This document shows, piece by piece, positions 8,474 through 17,019 of a stretch of DNA of 64,000 nt. The notes below the pieces were generated by a model. That model was not told where the DNA came from. It saw only the letters and a list, made by a program, of their open reading frames with translations, and did no database searches. Both the position numbers and the translations under genes were made by a program. Each line of letters opens with the position of its first letter. Position 1 is the stretch's first letter. The stretch is from Aquamicrobium zhengzhouense (GTDB lineage: Bacteria > Pseudomonadota > Alphaproteobacteria > Rhizobiales > Rhizobiaceae): the NCBI RefSeq assembly GCF_016124105.1, contig NZ_JADGMQ010000004.1, positions 1 through 64,000 on the forward strand. Reading direction: 5' to 3'.

Positions 8474-8541
8474 GCTCTGCACCCTGCGCCCCAAAAAGGT
8501 CCCCCAGCGTCATCATCGCACATTTCGCCACGCAGCGACGG

Positions 8542-8961
8542 ATGCTACCTGCTTGGGCAGATCAGAACTCACTGACGGGTAGTTCCGTGTTTCAGACGGG
8601 CAGCAACGGAAAAAAGCACATCGCCATCGCACTGGCTGCGAGTTGGTTGCTTGTGCTTCAGTTGGCGCTCGGAGCATTCACGATTGCTTCGGCAAGCACC
8701 GCCCCCACCCTCGACATCTTCGGCAATCCCCTCTGCATCACCAGCAGCGATACCCGAGATGCAAGCGATCAGGGCATGCCCGGGTGCTGCTTTGGTCCCT
8801 GCTCAATATGCGCCCCGCTACAGGCTGGTCCAGCACCGGATGTCGTTCTGGACCATCCATTTACGCAGACCACAAGCGTTCTGAAGCCCGCCGCTCAGGT
8901 AGACTCGCACCTTGCGAGCACCTATCGCCCGGGCAATCCCCGTGCTCCTCCGTCGAGTTGA
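8542..8961 (+). CDS. DUF2946-like cysteine-rich exported protein
   Basis: From this ATG the product is 139 residues. It has one hydrophobic signal-anchor (HIAIALAASWLLVLQLALGA) and then a periplasmic tail with LCITSSD and GCCFGPCSICAP. This spacing of Cys pairs resembles DUF2946 proteins, which are often encoded beside PCu(A)C copper chaperones; a copper-related role is inferred only from that. The start is uncertain: the frame opens at a TTG at 8470 overlapping the previous stop, and a GTG at 8587 just before the anchor is also possible. None has a strong ribosome site. Confidence 0.65.
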   Translation: MLPAWADQNSLTGSSVFQTGSNGKKHIAIALAASWLLVLQLALGAFTIASASTAPTLDIFGNPLCITSSDTRDASDQGMPGCCFGPCSICAPLQAGPAPDVVLDHPFTQTTSVLKPAAQVDSHLASTYRPGNPRAPPSS

Positions 8962-9031
8962 TAAGTTCGTGGCGCAATGCGCCCTACTTCTAATCAACTT
9001 ACAGCCTTGCTTGGCTTACGGAGCAATTTTT

Positions 9032-9589
9032 ATGGCCATCACTCCTCGCGCCTCGGCGCAGACAACCACTTTTCCATTCAACCTCGCGCGCGGTGGCATG
9101 ATCCGCCGCGGCGTAACCGCACTGGCGCTGATGCTCGCCGCGATGACGCTTCCCTCTGAAGCGCATGATTACAAGGCCGGTGACCTTCAGATCGATCACC
9201 CATGGTCCCGCGCAACCGTGCCGACCGCCAAGGTCGCTGCTGGCTACCTCTCCATAAAGAACGCGGGCGAGGAAGCCGACCGCCTGGTCTCGGTAGAGAG
9301 CGAGATTTCCGAACGGGCTGAAATTCACGAGATGGCGGTCAATGCGGAGGGCATCATGACGATGCGCCCGCTATCGCAAGGCGTAGAGATCCCGGCCGGG
9401 GGATCAGTCTCCCTTGAGCCCGGCTCTTACCACCTCATGTTCATGGAGCTTAACGCGCCGCCCAAGGAGGGCGAACGCTTCAGTGGCACGCTACACTTCG
9501 AGAAGGCCGGTTCGATCGACGTCGAGTTCGCGGTTGAGGCGATGGGCGCGAAGGCAAGCGAAGGTGACCATTCCGGCCACGGCCACTAG
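9032..9589 (+). CDS. periplasmic copper chaperone PCu(A)C (DUF461)
   Basis: A 185-residue product from the ATG at 9032, which has GGAG eight bases upstream; an ATG at 9098 would give a tighter signal peptide beginning MIRRGVTALALMLAAM. The mature domain has the PCu(A)C Cu(I) site: His in AEIHEM, Met in IMTMRP and the His-x-Met pair in SYHLMFM. The tail HSGHGH adds a His-rich segment. The protein carries Cu(I) to the binuclear CuA site or to Sco-like proteins during cytochrome oxidase assembly. Its DUF2946-like neighbour supports a copper role. Confidence 0.9.
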   Translation: MAITPRASAQTTTFPFNLARGGMIRRGVTALALMLAAMTLPSEAHDYKAGDLQIDHPWSRATVPTAKVAAGYLSIKNAGEEADRLVSVESEISERAEIHEMAVNAEGIMTMRPLSQGVEIPAGGSVSLEPGSYHLMFMELNAPPKEGERFSGTLHFEKAGSIDVEFAVEAMGAKASEGDHSGHGH

Positions 9590-9646
9590 TAGCTGAGGGT
9601 TCCGGCTCGCTCTGGACAGTTTTCTTGAGCAAAGGCACAAAGACGT

Positions 9647-11386
9647 ATGGAACGAGCCGGAACCAAACCCAACTTTTTTGCTCATCCAGTTTTCTCCTGG
9701 ATACGTCGCCGGATCGAGGCTCTTTCGGGCGTCGGCCTGGCGCTGGGAACTCTGCTTTTTGCGGCTTCCCTCACCCCGAGCCTCATCCCCCGCACTGCTG
9801 TTACCCAAGGCATACTAGGCGGGACCTGCTTCGCTGCTGGCTACGGCATCGGCGTCTTCTCACGCTGGCTTTGGTTCTACCTTGAATTGCGCGCACCCAG
9901 GGCGCGGCTACGCCTGATCACCAATTATTTGATCGGGATTTTTTGCCTATCGGTATTGCTGCTGTTTTTGTGGCGTGCCGGTGATTGGCAAAACTCCATC
10001 CGGCTTGCGATGGATATGAAGCCGCTGGAGAGCAGTCACCAAGTACGCGTCAGCCTATACGCACTTGCAACCTTCGTCGTCCTTCTCGCAATCGGACGCC
10101 TCTTTTCCTACGCGGCGTCGAGATTTGCTGCATGGATGAACGTTTACGTTCCAAGACGCATCGCAAACGTGGTCGGGGTCACTGCCACCATCATCTTGTT
10201 CTGGCTGCTGGCAAATGATGTGTTGCTGCGCACCGCATTTCGCCTGGCGGACTCCTCGTTTCGCGAATTCGACGCGCTCATCGAACCGGAGCGCCCACAA
10301 CCTAGCGACCCGATGAAGACGGGCAGCGAAGCATCTCTTGTCGCCTGGAAGCTTCTCGGCCGCACCGGGCGCGAGTTCATCGCCTCTGGCGCTAGCGCAG
10401 CCGACATATCGGCGATCTCTGACAAGGAAGCCCTGGAACCTATCCGGGTTTATGTCGGACTGGCAGCCGCCGAGACGGCGGAAGAGCGGGCAGCGCTCGC
10501 GCTGGAAGAGCTGTTGCGTGTCGGTGCCTTCGAACGGAAAGCGCTGGTTGTGGTCACTCCGACAGGGACAGGCTGGATTGATCCATCAGCCATGGACGCG
10601 GTCGAGTACCTCCATCACGGCGACATTGCGAGCGTGGCTCTCCAGTACTCTTACCTGTCGAGCCCGTTGTCGCTGCTGGTTCAGCCTGAATACGGCCGGG
10701 ACGCTGCACGCGCCATCTTCACGGCGGTCTATGACTACTGGCGCACGCTCCCTGCCGACCAGCGACCAAAGCTGTATCTGCACGGCCTCAGCCTCGGCGC
10801 CATGAATTCCGAGCGCTCGCTCGAACTCTTCGAGATCATCGCTGATCCTATTCAAGGTGCGCTCTGGAGTGGGCCGCCCTTCGAGAGCCGCATGTGGAGG
10901 CAGCTCACCAACGGAAGAAACCCCGGCACGCCCGCCTGGCTTCCCGCTTTCCGTGACGGAAGTTTTGCCCGTTTCATGAATCAGGACGGCACCAACGTCG
11001 AGCCTGGGGCACCATGGGGTCCGACCCGGATCGTCTACCTCCAATATGCCAGCGATGCCGTTACCTTTTTTGACTACCACAACCTCTACCGTCAGCCAGC
11101 ATGGATGGGGGAACCACGCGGCCCGGACGTGTCAAGAGAGCTAAGGTGGTACCCGCTGGTGACAATGCTTCAACTGGCAGTCGATATGGCCTTTGCTGCG
11201 GGAACGCCGATGGGGCACGGTCACGTCTACGCCCCGCAGCATTATGTCGACGCATGGCTGGAGGTTGCTGACATAAGTGACTGGTCGCTGCAAAAGCTTG
11301 ACGAGCTAAAGGCTCACCTCATCCAGCGTGTAGGCGCCACGGAAGACGCCGAAGATGACGCTGCGCAGCCAAATCGCGGCGGCTAA
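9647..11386 (+). CDS. membrane-anchored alpha/beta hydrolase (Abhydrolase_9 type)
   Basis: A 579-residue two-part protein. Residues about 15-190 contain four or five hydrophobic helices and match the N-terminal membrane domain of this family. The rest is a hydrolase domain with nucleophile motif HGLSLGAMNS, serine at residue 382. The signatures LVVVTPTGTGWIDP and DAVEYLHHGDIASVALQYSYL are typical of the PF10081 group. Active-site His is probably in GHGHVYAP near 528. The substrate is unknown; a lipid or polymer ester near the membrane is only a guess. It stands alone between the copper pair and a convergent small gene. Confidence 0.85.
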   Translation: MERAGTKPNFFAHPVFSWIRRRIEALSGVGLALGTLLFAASLTPSLIPRTAVTQGILGGTCFAAGYGIGVFSRWLWFYLELRAPRARLRLITNYLIGIFCLSVLLLFLWRAGDWQNSIRLAMDMKPLESSHQVRVSLYALATFVVLLAIGRLFSYAASRFAAWMNVYVPRRIANVVGVTATIILFWLLANDVLLRTAFRLADSSFREFDALIEPERPQPSDPMKTGSEASLVAWKLLGRTGREFIASGASAADISAISDKEALEPIRVYVGLAAAETAEERAALALEELLRVGAFERKALVVVTPTGTGWIDPSAMDAVEYLHHGDIASVALQYSYLSSPLSLLVQPEYGRDAARAIFTAVYDYWRTLPADQRPKLYLHGLSLGAMNSERSLELFEIIADPIQGALWSGPPFESRMWRQLTNGRNPGTPAWLPAFRDGSFARFMNQDGTNVEPGAPWGPTRIVYLQYASDAVTFFDYHNLYRQPAWMGEPRGPDVSRELRWYPLVTMLQLAVDMAFAAGTPMGHGHVYAPQHYVDAWLEVADISDWSLQKLDELKAHLIQRVGATEDAEDDAAQPNRGG

Positions 11387-11413
11387 CTCACGTCTCTTTA
11401 AGGGGAAGTTCCC

Positions 11414-11506
11414 TCAGGCAATGAACAAAGCGTAAGTCGTAGCGAATGCCAACAGCCCCAAAATTGCGAGCACAATCATCTCGCCTGCGTAATCCGTGAA
11501 CTTCAT
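11414..11506 (-). CDS. 30-residue single-helix membrane protein
   Basis: A small gene read directly from the minus strand. The ATG at 11506-11504 is preceded by GGGAGG with an eight-base spacer, an excellent ribosome site, and the frame closes at TGA (11416-11414). The product begins MKFTDYAGEM and then has about twenty hydrophobic residues rich in Leu, Ile, Ala and Phe, ending in LFIA with no further tail, so it is a single transmembrane helix with a short N-terminal segment. No family is recognised. It may be a small subunit of a membrane complex, but no partner is adjacent. Strength rests on the ribosome site and the clean amphipathic/hydrophobic pattern. Confidence 0.65.
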   Translation of the reverse strand: MKFTDYAGEMIVLAILGLLAFATTYALFIA

Positions 11507-11827
11507 GTACCGTCCTCCCATGCGACAAATTGCTACGGTTTTTGCAATCTGGCAACGGAAATTGTGACGGTTGGCCGCAGCAAGTGCGACATTTAGCAGT
11601 CATGAGAGACGGCGCGCGCACCAGTGGTCTGCACGTGCGCTGAGCTCCGCTCGCCAAAACCAGCACGAACACGCACGGAACTTGCGACTCACATTTGCTG
11701 TCAGCATCAGCGATGCGCGGCGTTTTCTATGGCGTGACTAAGAAGACCGGCAGAGAAAGGACGCCCTTTAGGACACTCGTGCAGACCGTGCTAGCCGGTA
11801 GGTATAGAAGTAAGTCATTGATTTTTA
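11507..11827. other. intergenic region between small membrane-protein gene and tRNA-Thr
   Basis: About 320 bases. It should hold the promoter of the small gene (leftward). No open frame with a ribosome site, no terminator with a T run and no repeat was found. Confidence 0.5.
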
Positions 11828-11903
<76 letters not shown>

Positions 11904-12042
11904 ACGGCGCACGGATTAGCATATTTGTAGCCGGTGTAAAGGGGAATGAACGTCCTCAGCTTCCCGCGCTATCTTCCCGAGGTCCGCCATGCTAACTCCT
12001 ATGCTGCGTGGAGCATGGCCGCGCCTGCCGCACGGAATATCA

Positions 12043-12816
12043 ATGACTACAGAACGCCCTGCCCTGACATTCATCTGCGCCGAGAATCGCGATGCTCGCG
12101 AAGCTGCTGCGCGACTTGCTACACTCTATGGTCAGACACCTCTTGATCAGGCAGATGTCGTTGTTGCGCTTGGCGGCGATGGCTTCATGCTGCAGGCGAT
12201 TCAGGAAAACATGGATTCCGGGCGCTCCATCTACGGCATGAACCGCGGCACGATCGGCTTTCTGATGAATGAGTACCGCGAAGAAGACCTTCACGAACGC
12301 ATCATCGCCGCTGAATCGGAGACGATCCGACCGCTGGTCATGACGGCGGAGACGGCGGAAGGTAATCTGCTTACGGGGCGTGCCATCAACGAGGTCTCGC
12401 TGTTTCGCCAGTCTGCGCAGGCAGCTAAGGTCCGCATCACCATCGATGGAAAAGTCCGGCTCGATGAATTGATCTGCGACGGAATCATGGTTGCGACACC
12501 TGCAGGCTCAACGGCCTACAACCTGTCGGCCCATGGCCCCATTCTGCCGCTCGATGCTCCCCTGCTTGCTCTCACGCCCGTAAGCCCCTTTCGGCCCAGA
12601 CGATGGCGCGGCGCGTTGCTGCCCAACCGCTCGGTGGTACGTTTTGATATTCTTGAAGCCGATAAGCGCCCGGTAAATGCCGTTGCCGACCATTCCGAAG
12701 TCAGATCGGTCACCTCCGTTACCGTAAGGGAATCGCGCCGCTCGACTGTCACGCTTCTGTTTGATCAAAGCCATTCATGGGATGAACGCATTCTCGCCGA
12801 ACAGTTCCGCTATTGA
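12043..12816 (+). CDS. nadK: NAD kinase
   Basis: A 257-residue cytosolic enzyme that phosphorylates NAD to NADP with ATP. The GGDG motif is in VVALGGDGFMLQAIQ (about 46-60), followed by MNRGTIGFLMNEY. The second signature ICDGIMVATPAGSTAYNLSAHGPILP is in the middle. The ATG at 12043 was chosen because GGA lies upstream and the N-terminus then aligns with the known rhizobial length; the frame extends 18 codons further with no family resemblance. It stands alone, 140 bases right of the divergent tRNA-Thr gene. Confidence 0.94.
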   Translation: MTTERPALTFICAENRDAREAAARLATLYGQTPLDQADVVVALGGDGFMLQAIQENMDSGRSIYGMNRGTIGFLMNEYREEDLHERIIAAESETIRPLVMTAETAEGNLLTGRAINEVSLFRQSAQAAKVRITIDGKVRLDELICDGIMVATPAGSTAYNLSAHGPILPLDAPLLALTPVSPFRPRRWRGALLPNRSVVRFDILEADKRPVNAVADHSEVRSVTSVTVRESRRSTVTLLFDQSHSWDERILAEQFRY

Positions 12817-12927
12817 AAATACCTGTCTGCTTAATCATATATTGATCAAAGCAGCGTAAATTCGTGGTTTCGCGGCCCTTGCCGTTGACATCACCGACAT
12901 CATTCCTTATCGCCAACAGCGACGATC

Positions 12928-14556
12928 GTGCGGATTTTTCCGTATCGGGGTGTGGGCGGCGTATCGCCGTCGGGCAAACCAGCAAAGACAAACATCACAG
13001 TGTCAGCAGACAATCAGACTGAAATCCTGCCTGAAACCGAGGTAGCATCAGAAGCGCCATCCGTAACTTTCGCGGATCTTGGCCTCTCGCAGAAGGTTCT
13101 GTCCGCCGTGACCGATGCCGGTTACGTCAATCCGACTCCGATCCAGGCTGGCGCCATTCCGCATGCCCTTCAGGGCAAAGACATTCTTGGCATTGCCCAG
13201 ACAGGCACCGGCAAGACGGCGGCGTTTGTCCTGCCGATGATCACGCGGCTTGAGAAGGGCCGCGCCCGCGCTCGCATGCCACGCACGCTCATCCTTGAAC
13301 CGACGCGCGAACTCGCGGCGCAGGTAGAGGAGAACTTCGTCAAATACGGCAAGAACCACCGTCTGACCGTGGCGCTTCTGATTGGCGGCGTGTCGTTCGA
13401 CGAGCAGGAAAAGAAGTTGGAGCGCGGCGCTGACGTTTTGATCGCGACGCCCGGTCGCCTGCTGGACCATTTCGAACGCGGCAAGCTGCTGCTGACCGGC
13501 GTCGAAATCCTCGTCATCGACGAGGCAGATCGCATGCTCGACATGGGCTTCATCCCCGATATCGAACGCATCTGCAAACTGATCCCATTCACCCGTCAGA
13601 CCCTGTTCTTCTCCGCGACAATGCCGCCGGAAATCACGAAGCTGACGGAGCAGTTCCTGCAGGCGCCTGTCCGCATCGAAGTGGCCAAAGCATCGTCGAC
13701 CGGCGTCAACATCGAACAGAAGCTGGTCAAGTCCAGATCGAAGCCATGGGACAAGCGCGCGGTTTTACGCGATCTGATCCGGGCCGAGGATGCGGAGCTC
13801 AAGAACGCGATCATCTTCTGCAACCGCAAGTCGGATGTCTCAGAACTCTTCCGCTCGCTGGTCAAATACGAGTTCGATGCAGGTGCTCTGCACGGTGACA
13901 TGGATCAGCGTGCCCGCATGGCCATGCTCTCGGCGTTCCGCGACGGGAAGCTCAAGCTGCTGGTAGCGTCAGATGTCGCCGCACGCGGCCTGGATATCCC
14001 TGATGTCAGCCACGTCTTCAATTTCGACGTACCGATCCATGCAGAGGACTATGTCCACCGCATTGGTCGTACCGGCCGCGCTGGCCGCTCAGGCAAGGCT
14101 TTCACGATCGTCACCAAAGCCGATGTGAAGGCGCTTGGCGCGATTGAGAAGATGATCGGCAACAATGTTGACTGGTTGGATGGCGACCTGTCCACGCTCG
14201 GTGACGAGCCGGAGCAGGAAGAGCGTCCACGCCGCGCACGTGGCGACAAGCGCGAACGTGGCCGGGCCACCGGCAAAGACAAGCGATCTGTGGCCAAGCA
14301 GGACAAGACAACAGAAAGCGCCGTCGCTGCTGTTGCCGAACACGATGTACAGCCAGAGGTAAAGCCGGTGTTGTCGCAGGAATCTCGCCGCGAGGCCATT
14401 CGTCATGATAATGCCGAGCGCAAGTCACGCAGCGACCATCATGGTGATCGCCGCGAACGCGGACGTCGGTACCATGACGATCTGGGCCCCGCCCCTGTCG
14501 GTTTCGGCGATGACATTCCTGCATTCATGCTGATCGGAATGCCGATTTCAGCCTGA
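12928..14556 (+). CDS. DEAD-box ATP-dependent RNA helicase (RhlE-like)
   Basis: Up to 542 residues. Helicase motifs in order: Q motif (VNPTPIQAGAIP), Walker A AQTGTGKT, PTRELAAQ, DEAD (VIDEADRMLDMGF), SAT (FFSATMPPE), then in domain 2 ARGLDIPDV and HRIGRTGRAGR. After about residue 430 comes a basic, low-complexity tail rich in Arg, Lys and Glu, typical of RhlE-type helicases that remodel ribosomal RNA or assist RNase E. rne is encoded elsewhere in this window. The start is uncertain: the frame opens with GTG at 12928, and a GTG at 13000 just before SADNQTE would suit the conserved part better. Neither has a clear ribosome site. Confidence 0.92.
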   Translation: MRIFPYRGVGGVSPSGKPAKTNITVSADNQTEILPETEVASEAPSVTFADLGLSQKVLSAVTDAGYVNPTPIQAGAIPHALQGKDILGIAQTGTGKTAAFVLPMITRLEKGRARARMPRTLILEPTRELAAQVEENFVKYGKNHRLTVALLIGGVSFDEQEKKLERGADVLIATPGRLLDHFERGKLLLTGVEILVIDEADRMLDMGFIPDIERICKLIPFTRQTLFFSATMPPEITKLTEQFLQAPVRIEVAKASSTGVNIEQKLVKSRSKPWDKRAVLRDLIRAEDAELKNAIIFCNRKSDVSELFRSLVKYEFDAGALHGDMDQRARMAMLSAFRDGKLKLLVASDVAARGLDIPDVSHVFNFDVPIHAEDYVHRIGRTGRAGRSGKAFTIVTKADVKALGAIEKMIGNNVDWLDGDLSTLGDEPEQEERPRRARGDKRERGRATGKDKRSVAKQDKTTESAVAAVAEHDVQPEVKPVLSQESRREAIRHDNAERKSRSDHHGDRRERGRRYHDDLGPAPVGFGDDIPAFMLIGMPISA

Positions 14557-14576
14557 CCGTTTCGGCCGAGATATCT

Positions 14577-14900
14577 TCACTTTAATGAACGCAGCGAGGC
14601 CTCATAGGCCTTGCGGGCCCAGATGAGGAACTTATCCGGGTCATCCGCTGCTTCGCTTGGTACAGTCCAGTATGGCATTGAGGCTTTGGTCTTCCGAGCA
14701 CTGCCCTCATAGACCCACTGCTGAGACCCGGCCGCCGCGAAATCTGCGGCGGACACATGGTCAGCTTTCAGCAGCAATTCGCCGCCAACTTCAAGCGCGA
14801 CGATAGGACCGTCGAAATAGACGCCCTTCCCGCCAAACATTTTCCTGATTTTAATCGGCCCCAGACGCGCGAACAGATCTCTGATCGCGTCGTCGTCCAA
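14577..14900 (-). CDS. TfoX N-terminal-domain protein
   Basis: A 107-residue protein made only of the TfoX N-terminal fold: IRDLFARLGPIKIRKMFGGKGVYFDG is the family signature, followed by LLLKAD and WARKAYEASL. In Gammaproteobacteria full-length TfoX controls competence; stand-alone N-domain proteins are common in Alphaproteobacteria and their role is not established. It directly follows sufA with a four-base gap and may be the last gene of the suf transcript. It converges on the helicase gene. Confidence 0.87.
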   Translation of the reverse strand: MDDDAIRDLFARLGPIKIRKMFGGKGVYFDGPIVALEVGGELLLKADHVSAADFAAAGSQQWVYEGSARKTKASMPYWTVPSEAADDPDKFLIWARKAYEASLRSLK

Positions 14901-14904
14901 GCGC

Positions 14905-15291
14905 TCAGACGCCTGCGGCGGCGCGTGCTTCGGCCAGCGCCTTCAAGTCAGCCGGCTTGAGCTCGACAGACTCGCCGCATCCACACGCCGAAGACTGGTT
15001 CGGGTTATGGAAGGTAAAGCCGGTGCGCAGTGTCGTCCGCTCAAAATCCATCTCGGTGCCGAGGAGGTAAAGCGTCGCTTCCGGAGCCACCCAGACCTGC
15101 GCGCCCGCATGCTCGATATGATCGTCCTTGGGATTGGGTTCTTCGACAAGATCGATTGTGTATTCCATTCCCGCGCACCCGCCTTTCTTTATGCCGATGC
15201 GGATGCCCTGCGCATTGTCGCGCGAGGTCACGATTTCCCGGACACGCTCAGCGGCTGCGTCCGTAATCGTCATGATCTGAAACCTGCCCAT
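14905..15291 (-). CDS. sufA: A-type iron-sulfur carrier SufA
   Basis: A 128-residue A-type carrier. The three ligand cysteines are in KKGGCAGMEY (about residue 44) and in the C-terminal SSACGCGESV. It receives Fe-S clusters from SufBCD and passes them to apoproteins. The ATG at 15291 was chosen because GGAG precedes it by six bases; an in-frame GTG lies four codons upstream. The gap of about 90 bases to sufT has no separate signal, so it probably belongs to the suf operon. Confidence 0.93.
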   Translation of the reverse strand: MGRFQIMTITDAAAERVREIVTSRDNAQGIRIGIKKGGCAGMEYTIDLVEEPNPKDDHIEHAGAQVWVAPEATLYLLGTEMDFERTTLRTGFTFHNPNQSSACGCGESVELKPADLKALAEARAAAGV

Positions 15292-15378
15292 AGTCGTCTC
15301 CACTCAGTACCGGTTCAAGGCCGGTAGAATGATGCGTTCATCTCAAGATGGGGAAGATTTGCCGTCGGCGCAAGCGGA

Positions 15379-15762
15379 TCAGTACCAGCCGACTGCGACC
15401 TGCGCTTCTTCCGACATGCGATCCGGCGTCCATGGCGGATCAAATACCATCCTTACGTCGACCCCGGACACGCCCTCGACAGCTCCAACCGCGTTCTCGA
15501 CCCAGCCAGGCATTTCGCCCGCTACTGGGCAGCCAGGCGCGGTCAGCGTCATGTCAATCTTGACCGAGCGATCGTCTTCGATGTCGATCCGGTAGATCAA
15601 GCCGAGTTCGTAAATGTCAGACGGGATTTCCGGATCGTAAACGGTCTTCAGCGCAGCGACGATATCGTCAGTCAGCCGCGCCAGCTCGTCAGCAGGGATC
15701 GCCGAAGTCTGCGCTACAGCATCCGCCTGCGGATTTTTTTCCATATCGGTCATATCTGTCAT
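15379..15762 (-). CDS. sufT: SufT-type DUF59 (MIP18) iron-sulfur assembly protein
   Basis: A 127-residue protein with one MIP18/DUF59 domain. The key features are YDPEIPSDIYELGLIYRI, with the conserved DPE, and the cysteine in LTAPGCPVAGEMPGW. The first 30 residues are a variable polar extension. SufT helps mature Fe-S enzymes, especially under high demand. Its start overlaps the sufS stop as ATGA, so translation is coupled. Confidence 0.92.
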   Translation of the reverse strand: MTDMTDMEKNPQADAVAQTSAIPADELARLTDDIVAALKTVYDPEIPSDIYELGLIYRIDIEDDRSVKIDMTLTAPGCPVAGEMPGWVENAVGAVEGVSGVDVRMVFDPPWTPDRMSEEAQVAVGWY

Positions 15763-17000
15763 CCGAAGAACCTCCGCGCCTTTTCCAGCGCTTCTGCGAG
15801 CACGTCAATCTCGGCCTTCGTATTGTACATGCCGAATGATGCTCGGCAGGTCGAAGTCACACCGAAGCGTTTGAGCAACGGTTGTGCGCAATGCGTGCCC
15901 GCGCGCACAGCCACGCCTGAGCGATCGATTACCATCGATACATCGTGGGCGTGGATACCGTCCAGTTCGAAAGAGACGATTGCCCCCTTCCCTGGCGCAT
16001 TGCCAAAGATGCGCAGTGAGTTGATCGCACCTAGCCGCTCATGAGCATAAGACGTCAGAACGCCTTCGTGCGCGGCGATACGCTCGCGACCTACGCTGTC
16101 CATATAGTCCACAGCGGCGCCGAGTCCGATTGCCTGGACGATGGGCGGCGTTCCAGCCTCAAAGCGGTGCGGCGGGTGATTGTAGGTCACGTTGTCTTCT
16201 GTGACATTCTCAATCATCTCGCCGCCGCCCATAAACGGGCGCATCGCTTCAAGCCGCTCTTTGCGGCCATAGAGAACACCGATGCCAGACGGGCCATAAA
16301 CTTTGTGACCCGTAAAGATGTACCAGTCACACCCCAGATCCTGCACATCCACCGGCATGTGAACCGCGGCTTGGCTACCATCTACCAGCACTGGGATATT
16401 TCGCGCATGTGCCAGACGGACGATCTCCTTGATCGGAGTCACAGTGCCCAGGGCGTTCGACATATGCGTGATGGCGACGAGCTTCGTACGCTCTGTCAGG
16501 CGCTTTTCGAATTCCTCAATATGGAACTCGCCATCCTCATCGACCGGCGCCCAGACGAGCTTCGCCCCTTGCCGCTCCCGGATGAAGTGCCATGGCACAA
16601 TATTGGAGTGATGCTCCATGATCGAGAGAACTATCTCATCGCCCTCGCCGAGGTTGGGCATACCCCAGCCATATGCAACGGTATTGATCGCCTCAGTCGC
16701 CGACTTAGTGAAGATGATCTCTTCCGAGCTGCCGGCGTTCAAAAAGCGACGGACCGATTCTCTTGCCTTTTCATAAGCATCCGTCGCGGCATTCGACAGG
16801 AAGTGAAGGCCGCGATGGACGTTTGCATATTCATTCGAATAGGCATGCGTGATGGCATCGATTACCGCTCGGGGCTTTTGAGCCGACGCGCCGTTATCGA
16901 GATACACCAAAGGCTTACCGTAAACGGTGCGCGAAAGGATCGGGAAATCTCGGCGGATTGCCTCGACATCATAGGTCATGTTTTCGACTTTCAGATCCAT
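15759..17000 (-). CDS. sufS: cysteine desulfurase SufS
   Basis: A 413-residue class-V PLP enzyme of the SufS (group II) type. The PLP lysine is in FTGHKVYGPSGIGVLYG (about residue 233) and the catalytic cysteine in VAVRAGTHCAQPLLKRF (about 371), on the short group-II loop. It extracts sulfur from cysteine as a persulfide and hands it to SufBCD. No SufE or SufU gene is present in this operon. The start at 17000 has GGAG upstream and lies 20 bases after the sufD stop; the frame extends further but would overlap sufD. Confidence 0.95.
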   Translation of the reverse strand: MDLKVENMTYDVEAIRRDFPILSRTVYGKPLVYLDNGASAQKPRAVIDAITHAYSNEYANVHRGLHFLSNAATDAYEKARESVRRFLNAGSSEEIIFTKSATEAINTVAYGWGMPNLGEGDEIVLSIMEHHSNIVPWHFIRERQGAKLVWAPVDEDGEFHIEEFEKRLTERTKLVAITHMSNALGTVTPIKEIVRLAHARNIPVLVDGSQAAVHMPVDVQDLGCDWYIFTGHKVYGPSGIGVLYGRKERLEAMRPFMGGGEMIENVTEDNVTYNHPPHRFEAGTPPIVQAIGLGAAVDYMDSVGRERIAAHEGVLTSYAHERLGAINSLRIFGNAPGKGAIVSFELDGIHAHDVSMVIDRSGVAVRAGTHCAQPLLKRFGVTSTCRASFGMYNTKAEIDVLAEALEKARRFFG

Positions 17001-17019
17001 CGCGCCACCGCTCCGGTCG

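Noticed and set aside
8470-8961. Longer version of the DUF2946-like gene starting at TTG 8470.
   Set aside because: It would overlap the ABC ATPase stop as TTGA, but TTG starts are rare and the first 24 residues show no family resemblance. The ATG at 8542 was reported with low certainty.
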